From the NCBI GenBank assembly GCA_016928995.1, contig JAFGJS010000069.1, positions 1 through 36,318 on the forward strand: DNA of 36,318 nt. Direction: 5' to 3'. Under the pieces are notes generated by a model. That model searched no databases. It worked only from the letters and a program-made list of their open reading frames with translations, and was not told where the DNA came from. Shown piece after piece: positions 33,601-36,318 of the stretch; position 1 is the first letter of the stretch, and each line of letters starts with the position of its first letter. The DNA comes from Candidatus Sumerlaeota bacterium. GTDB lineage: Bacteria > Sumerlaeota > Sumerlaeia > JAFGJS01. The translations under genes and the position numbers were made by a program.

Positions 33601-36125
33601 TGATCCGGGCCGAGGAGTATTGGATTCAAGCCCTTGAGGCGGATCCGAAAAATATGGAACTGCTGGAGAGTCTCGCGGATTTGTATAATCGCCAAAACCG
33701 GCAGATGGAGGCCGCGGAAACCTATCAGCAGTTGATCGATCTGGCGGAGACCGACGGCGATCCGATGCGCGTGCTGATGTACCTCGAGGAGGCCGTGGCC
33801 TGCCAGCCGCACAACCTCATGCTGCGGCGCCGCATGGTGCGAGCCTTGGTGCGCGCCGAGCAATTCGAGCCTGCGCGCGCGAAATATCTCGAGATGATGC
33901 GCGAGCTGCTGGAACTTGACCAGGATGAGGCGGTCAGCGATCTGCTGCAGAGCGCCCAGACGCTGTTCCCCAACGATCAGCGCCTGAACTTCGAACTCGG
34001 CGACCTCTTTGTCGAATTCAATCAATCCGACACCGCCGCATCGCTCTACCTGGAGGACATCGAGGAACTCACGCTGGCCGGCCGCTGGGATGAGATCCTC
34101 GAAATCTGCGAGCGCCTGTTGCCATTGCGCGTTCGCCCCATTGCGACATATGAATTACTCACGCATGCTCTGGAAATGAAAAACGAAACGGGCCGTCTGC
34201 GGGAGATTTATCCCTCGATGGGCGAGGAATACGAGCGCGCCGGAAAATATGAGATGGCCGTCGAGGTTTACCGCAAACTGCTGGTCCTGGAGCCCGATTC
34301 GACCGACCTGCGCCAGACTCTTGTTTCCCTGCTCTCGCTCTCCGGCGATCACGAGGGCGAAGCGGAAATCTTGCTGGAACTGATTGAAGTCCGCGCGAAA
34401 AACAACGAGTTAGAGGCCATGGCCGGCTCATTGCGACGTTATCTGAATCTGCATCCGGACGATGTCCAGCGGCGCGAGCAGTACATCGAAACCTGGCTGC
34501 AACTCGGCTCCGAGGAAGACCTGCTGCCCGATTACCGTCTGCTGATCGAGCATTACCGCGACCGGAACAATCCATCAAAAGCCGCCGAGTACCTGGAGCG
34601 TTGCCTGCGGCTTCAACCGGACGACATCGAGATGCGCGAGCAGCAGATCGAATGGCTGGAGGCGGGCGGCGAAACGGAAAAGGCGCTGGAGCGCTCGCTC
34701 GAACTCGCCCGCGTGCATCGGGAAAAGGGCTATCCACGCAAAGCCGCCGATTTGCTGCAGCAACGGCAAAAAGCAGCCCCGCGCGACACGCGCATCCACC
34801 TGATGCTGAGCGAGATTTTCACCGAGATGAACTTCAAGGGGCGCGCGCTGGAAACGCTCAAACAAGCCGCGTCAATCCTGAGCGAGACAAATGAGAAAGA
34901 CGAGCTCATCGCAGTCTACCAGCAGATCCTTGAAATCGATTCGCAAAACGCCGAGGTCTATCAAAACCTGGCCAAACTATACTCCGAACTCGGCCGGGAG
35001 TCTGAATCGATCGAAATCTCCATGGCCCTGGCCGAACTCTATCAGGGCCGCAATCTCCCCGATCTCGCCGAAGGCGAGTATCGCGCCATCCTTGAGCGCC
35101 AGCCGGAGAATATCCTCGTGCTGCGTAAACTCATCGACCTGCACGGCCAGCTGGGGCTGCGCGAGGATCTGGAGCACGACTCCTTCCGCCTCGTTGAACT
35201 ATACATCACCCAAGGCTTGGTCGAAGAGGCCGTCGAGGTGCTGCGTCATGGTCTGAAAAACGACTCCGGCAACATCCCCATGCGCCAACAGCTGATCGAC
35301 CTCTATTCGCAGTTTGGCGACGAGCGGGAGCTCGTGGAGGATTACCTGGTGCTGGGCGCGCGACTGCTGGAAGTCGGAGAACGGCAGAAGGCCATCGACT
35401 CCTATCGCCGCATCCTCGCCGTCGAACCGGGAAATGCCCAGGCGCGACAGGCGCTGAAGCGGCTCACGGGCGAGGCGCTCGAGGATCAAAGCAAAAGCGC
35501 GACCAATACTCAAGAGCGGGAACGCAGAGCGGCGCAAGCGAGCAAGGTCGAACCCGAGCCGTTGCCCATTGACATTGATGAGCTCGATGATGAATTCGAA
35601 CTTCCCGAGTCGATGCAAGCGGAACAGCCCGCCGTTAAAAAACCGGAGCCTGTGGAAGAGCCTAAAAAACCGCGCAAAGCTCGCGACCGCAAAGCCGATA
35701 TCACCGATTACGGCGTCATCGCGCACCGCCCGAGTGAAAACGGCGGCGAAGAAGCCCTGAAGAAGCATTCGGCGGAATTGGAACAGGCGATTCAGAATTA
35801 TCAGCTGCTGCTGGAGCGCAATCCGGATAACGCCGAAGCGCGGGAGCGTCTGGGGGACTGCCAGCAGCAGGCGAACAACATCGCCGCCGCCATCGAGCAG
35901 TGGGACACCGCCAGCCAGCTTTATGAAAAAACACAGCAATACGGCAAAGTGATCAAACTTTGCGAAAAAATCGTGGCGCTGCGCCCGAGCCACGCCGGCG
36001 TGCGCAAACGCCTCAGCGAGGCGATCAACAAATCCGAAATGCACCGCGCGCTCGACAGCGCCATTGAGAACATTCACAGACGCCCCTTGACTCCCGACTC
36101 CGAGATCAAGCCCAAGCAGCGCTGA
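24663..36125 (+). CDS. Giant TPR protein with N-terminal CHC2/DnaG-type zinc finger
   Basis: 3820 residues in one uninterrupted frame. No signal peptide or membrane segment, so cytoplasmic. The ATG at 24663 has a weak GGTGGA site upstream. Residues about 35-100 resemble a bacterial primase zinc finger: Cys43-Pro-Tyr-His46, a SFLVD strand, Cys65 and Cys70, then EIDLVSLIAKLTGK, which parallels the D-x-I-x-F-V helix of DnaG. The second cysteine pair has four intervening residues instead of two. No TOPRIM or polymerase domain follows. From about 100 to 3605 the protein is almost entirely TPR-like helical hairpins (recurring A...Y..LL...P patterns). Residues 1275-2382 contain a higher-order repeat of 275 residues. 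A charged Pro/Glu/Lys linker (about 3610-3700) carries IDIDELDDEFELP (3636-3648), and two or three final TPRs end in a basic tail. Probable role: large interaction scaffold; partners unknown. The upstream SPOR/LamG protein is the best candidate. Confidence 0.85.
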   Translation: MTSKTQNLFSAILRGLNGDFLYSRLDSLLPGAQRYPVYVKSHCPYHEDGRFRSFLVDLNRRVAWCTNRRCEARHEIDLVSLIAKLTGKHPIQVLLQLVAESAMQLESSYREDLEELVIEEVQALASIGDEETARMLIDMCTNLSADSLSLELQSNLLFMHQDLESSVDNLFALAERCLERDDILLIYQIMEQLELLASDDERLLVLKARIAETRGERRAAADFYQAYIERLEQSDSTDLQNGRQARMLEKILMLNPSSIEARRRYAQWLDGQGMDEEARNHWNVLLKVLHAEHKMEEALELSRSIVQKRPGDLQAKLHHARFCQETGRMDEAVETFENVMQDYIAAEEWDEAEHYCRQLMDIQPERQDLPFQLIQILNNGGRPERAYHQTEKILPRMEQKGDREGQLNLLRQMMQWKPQNTASREKLARLLSREGNSEELHTVLCDLARLYFGRKLSEEGASRLRKATSLAQGDLIRLQEIAEIYQEQGLSSGACQIMEQMGRAVVSDNPEHALALSKQGLELEPDSMSLMALQIEAYRALNQEDKILDVLERMGGPEATKAGKRGALSLERLRGLVDAYPQTLAFRLLLAGALADQGRFDDALDEIRLLVKRASSESEYNQTAQLLAKIQGQQGPRIETLDLQTQIYELLGDEDRLFTALNSLAGLCARMKQGQRASAIYERLSAMRPDDATLLQEYAEFARTEMKPAEAAPLWQRLHELLRGQGETERAADALRQAIRGLPEPYALRKQLADFLAESSGWEAAAEEYRRLLNDMRGVKPEDPLVRQCLDKLYEHNEEDPVLLREMAEEAEAQRDVIRSVDLYQKAAELHYLIDNLDDARECYERALKLRPHDLALMAPLADVHEQQGAKDLAIEIHERMLSIYTDQLQAEKVLEAQAKILRLTPQREDLAQQRISLLRKLNRNDQAQECYANLIEHYRKQAQWDEAIRLTRQLLDDYPERRDAREQLIELLTQTGDTAEAIEEYAQMAEFLLARKEREAALETMSQWRKLAPDDTSLLERIASLHVKLGRVDEGMQHYRTLLDDCLKINNLEGAVKYGRTLIELNPDNWELRHDLAKWLHGAGKLQDASDVMLEVVQRRFRDGQIKEAQEAVKPLLSWLDSLDSRRLKLAMLLDSSELSSEAEPIYVSWAQAALNAKQYAQTVECCDQGIASDAGRKALYELKAEALSQLGDPEKAAREWSRLARLHHEDKSAQSAVKAFERAIQLEPQALDLREDYCRYLMNTGVLGQTQAPLRELINLCAKAKDTERELTWREQLSKVDALDYDNRFVLSELLIKAGDGGSAERQLRLLLDDAMASEKKDEGFRTAERALNMLRQLLPNDEGLLRNEISLAQSRKDDERVGALRLELADLLERHNRSDEAAEIYRELLRETPEDDALFEKVAAILKRQGPNTRLYVHWLEDRCEFERKRNGHPRIRELRLRIVDAEPDNLENRWNLASACMKLKQPEEAIEHLRHALKIESMQGNTRAAEKLASEILKIDPELVDVREQYAQFLTDLKQQTQALEEMRRLVDHFQQSGGVANELRWRGSLMAMSPADMKNRFRMADLLKQESRLDEAADVLRSIIRESMGRLTETGTQEAARNASAMLREWMPDDEDARRDEIELYTALGEGERARELMVELGAWLERNERYSEAVDLYRKLLRRQPGQDELFERVAALLQKQGMTAEYKEWINDRAEYQSQQANWKAVRALRERLLEAAPDDLGNREKLADALLEFSETAAAVSHFEYCMTQYAEEDQPAEAADMARRILRAEGGGRIDVLERLYRFLMQDGQDKEALRPSRELAAHYQRSGEIEPEIRWRREVLQLEAENFENRFRLAEALHETGSEDEAWTLVVEALDKAMASLSSPNYAKHAAWAVETLRKWQPDNEEILRREIELCQQTGKEARVLDLQSTLARQLENSGRENEALEIYRELSRNHPERPELFESAASILQALGDTSAFVEWLEERCRVELRRTVGSGRLRGLRERIAEAEPDNLNNRQMLADACLKLDDVETAIEHLSYCADSHSAQGRIEEAAAIYERILSIEPSLHEQRAKWTNLLLQLGRTTEALEQIKTLAEASRERNDAEEELRWRKQWHVADSQDVENRFRLAALQRDAGKEDAAHELLLGILTAAMEALDSKPNKNSNLFKDNSSHAGQALELLRTWRPDDEELLHAQIRYYENVGKDARARLTKRTLAGQMEHQERLQDALELYSDLLRSEPDDDELFDRTADIHRRMDDIDQYCSMLTERATAAAKAENWGRVRVLRQHIMDVRQEDTENIEGLAEACLKFDKKTEAIRYFTRLFELAAQKGATDAAVGHARRILDVQPDHMATRENAAALLEKEDDLDRAYRILEPAGRRMFEGGQRDEALIFQRTMIERFPNLTQPRELLVDWLTELGQRREALDELFGIFDLYLNSGDTHSEVVLELEERMAQCCGNDVTLMISLPSRLLERQQRNKCEQMYCRLINSVRESKDLEALTTLCRRASEQVSDSIRVHEQILEGMEQLGTNEAVVDTALKLGRLYQQGEMPDKASETLRKAVRLAPKNPAAHVVWIEFLEKEGRKEDLVRPLLALCDLYEEKGQLDDAQQCLDRLLAVQPQNEKAVQRRADLLIRLDRKSEGIKSLMDQAARHEEELRWDDAVRYLEQAFEYAPEDIGILRRIVRVTRNQKSDELNLKYKKQLADIYESLGNTDLAIPLYEEMIDQRPEEYDIYEKAADLAMQVGDGERVSKVLLDLSKAHEKQNALDLAIAARLRLYAFDPEQRENLEEIARFYERQGDQANAMKYLREAMGLLRSRHDYAEAVTVGRKILNLDSSQVAVRRDIAQLLESQGDRSAAANEWVTLAESTQIRSRKDKDKESANQAIHALREAVRIDPERFAEHQRLAELLSNQKLEDEAVECYSQLIEKYEQREMLTEAIAVCLQALALRPEDVKMHERLFRFYRNTGETRLQVAEAFWLGRNALQHEDLIRAEEYWIQALEADPKNMELLESLADLYNRQNRQMEAAETYQQLIDLAETDGDPMRVLMYLEEAVACQPHNLMLRRRMVRALVRAEQFEPARAKYLEMMRELLELDQDEAVSDLLQSAQTLFPNDQRLNFELGDLFVEFNQSDTAASLYLEDIEELTLAGRWDEILEICERLLPLRVRPIATYELLTHALEMKNETGRLREIYPSMGEEYERAGKYEMAVEVYRKLLVLEPDSTDLRQTLVSLLSLSGDHEGEAEILLELIEVRAKNNELEAMAGSLRRYLNLHPDDVQRREQYIETWLQLGSEEDLLPDYRLLIEHYRDRNNPSKAAEYLERCLRLQPDDIEMREQQIEWLEAGGETEKALERSLELARVHREKGYPRKAADLLQQRQKAAPRDTRIHLMLSEIFTEMNFKGRALETLKQAASILSETNEKDELIAVYQQILEIDSQNAEVYQNLAKLYSELGRESESIEISMALAELYQGRNLPDLAEGEYRAILERQPENILVLRKLIDLHGQLGLREDLEHDSFRLVELYITQGLVEEAVEVLRHGLKNDSGNIPMRQQLIDLYSQFGDERELVEDYLVLGARLLEVGERQKAIDSYRRILAVEPGNAQARQALKRLTGEALEDQSKSATNTQERERRAAQASKVEPEPLPIDIDELDDEFELPESMQAEQPAVKKPEPVEEPKKPRKARDRKADITDYGVIAHRPSENGGEEALKKHSAELEQAIQNYQLLLERNPDNAEARERLGDCQQQANNIAAAIEQWDTASQLYEKTQQYGKVIKLCEKIVALRPSHAGVRKRLSEAINKSEMHRALDSAIENIHRRPLTPDSEIKPKQR
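28485..31808 (+). repeat. Four tandem copies of a 275-residue TPR super-repeat inside the giant gene
   Basis: A landmark Trp in the ELRWR-type motif occurs at residues 1275, 1550, 1825 and 2100 (codons at 28485, 29310, 30135, 30960), a spacing of exactly 275 each time. Further landmarks recur in the same order: NRFRLA-like, LR-W-PDDEE-like, an ALEIYRELLR-like TPR, ELFE-AA-IL, EWLEDR, AEPDNL-NR, and ACLKL-AIEHL. The fourth copy carries an insertion of about 8-9 residues (around KPNKNSNLF), after which the register changes and the pattern fades. The copies are diverged at protein level. Confidence 0.85.
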
Positions 36126-36215
36126 GTTACAACGATTCCCGAAAATATCGCCGCATCATTTGGATGGGGCACAGCCGCCCCCGGCAGTAGCGTTTATAGG
36201 TTTCCATCGATAAAA

Positions 36216-36230
36216 AGCGCTGAAAGCGCT
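36216..36230 (-). terminator. Weak hairpin with T tract on the minus strand
   Basis: AGCGCT-GAA-AGCGCT on the plus strand. Read on the minus strand it is followed by TTTTTA, as for a short terminator of a gene entering from the right. The stem is only 6 bp, so this is tentative. The final 193 bp (36126-36318) otherwise show no gene. Confidence 0.25.
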
Positions 36231-36318
36231 AGACATACCAGCATAGCGCGGCGTAGCCGCAACCAAAAGGAATTTATCTGGAAATGGTGTCACTCCATGA
36301 AATAAAAATGTTATCGGC

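Noticed and set aside
24723-35934. Many minus-strand open frames opposite the giant TPR gene, some over 400 codons
   Set aside because: The plus-strand frame is uninterrupted for 3820 codons with consistent TPR patterns. The antisense frames follow from codon bias and show repeated Gln/His/Arg-rich noise.
18340-36232. TGAAAGCGCTA shared by the adk spacer and the right-end spacer
   Set aside because: An 11-base match is expected by chance many times in a window of this size, and the flanks do not align.
1-36318. CRISPR array, tRNA or rRNA genes, insertion sequences with transposase
   Set aside because: I looked for regular short direct repeats with spacers, cloverleaf-like segments and transposase-like proteins and found none. 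The only array-like repeats are the protein-coding TPR units.

Overview
The window looks like a chromosomal segment of a Gram-negative, probably uncultured bacterium with moderately high GC. Several things point to the PVC superphylum or a neighbouring candidate phylum such as Lentisphaerota, Planctomycetota, Sumerlaeota or Hydrogenedentota: a secreted lamin-tail/LamG/CotH protein, a DUF4416 protein, an OPT-like DUF6785/DUF6784 transporter, a BatA-type VWA protein and extremely long TPR proteins. This placement is inference from gene content. No rRNA or tRNA gene was seen.

Layout. Positions 1-3513 (minus) hold the N-terminal 1171 residues of a secreted multidomain protein that runs off the left edge into a CotH kinase-like domain. 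Positions 3779-7494 (minus) hold a compact cluster: pabB, holA, a DUF4416 gene and a short HisKA-REC protein. A nitrilase-family amidohydrolase (7603-8391, plus) is divergent from it. A 246-bp element with near-perfect 24-bp inverted ends (8407-8652) separates it from nrdR, trxA and a BatA-like VWA protein (minus). Two orphan genes follow (12057-12782 plus, AT-rich; 12847-13818 minus). Then come an OPT-like transporter, dnaJ, adk with an N-terminal extension, a second decayed inverted-repeat spacer, a long-chain polyprenyl diphosphate synthase (all minus), and a polysaccharide deacetylase (plus).

The right 15 kb is the most unusual part and has two plus-strand genes. The first (21213-24479) encodes a 1088-aa single-pass membrane protein: signal peptide, LamG-like domain, two SPOR-like modules, coiled coil, one transmembrane helix, a long acidic linker and a second LamG-like domain predicted to lie in the cytoplasm. 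The second (24663-36125) encodes a 3820-aa cytoplasmic protein with a DnaG/CHC2-type zinc finger at the N-terminus followed by an almost continuous TPR solenoid. Inside the solenoid is a higher-order tandem repeat with an exact 275-residue period. The two proteins share a very similar acidic motif in their linkers, and a strong intrinsic terminator with a duplicated 5' arm lies between the genes. I propose that they form an undescribed envelope-linked scaffold, with the SPOR/LamG protein as anchor and the TPR giant as cytoplasmic platform. The architectures are read from the sequence; the partnership is inference.

Most other genes are housekeeping (folate precursor, clamp loader, RNR control, redox, chaperone, nucleotide and isoprenoid metabolism) in small same-strand groups with little evidence of tight functional operons, apart from the overlapping DUF4416-holA-pabB set.
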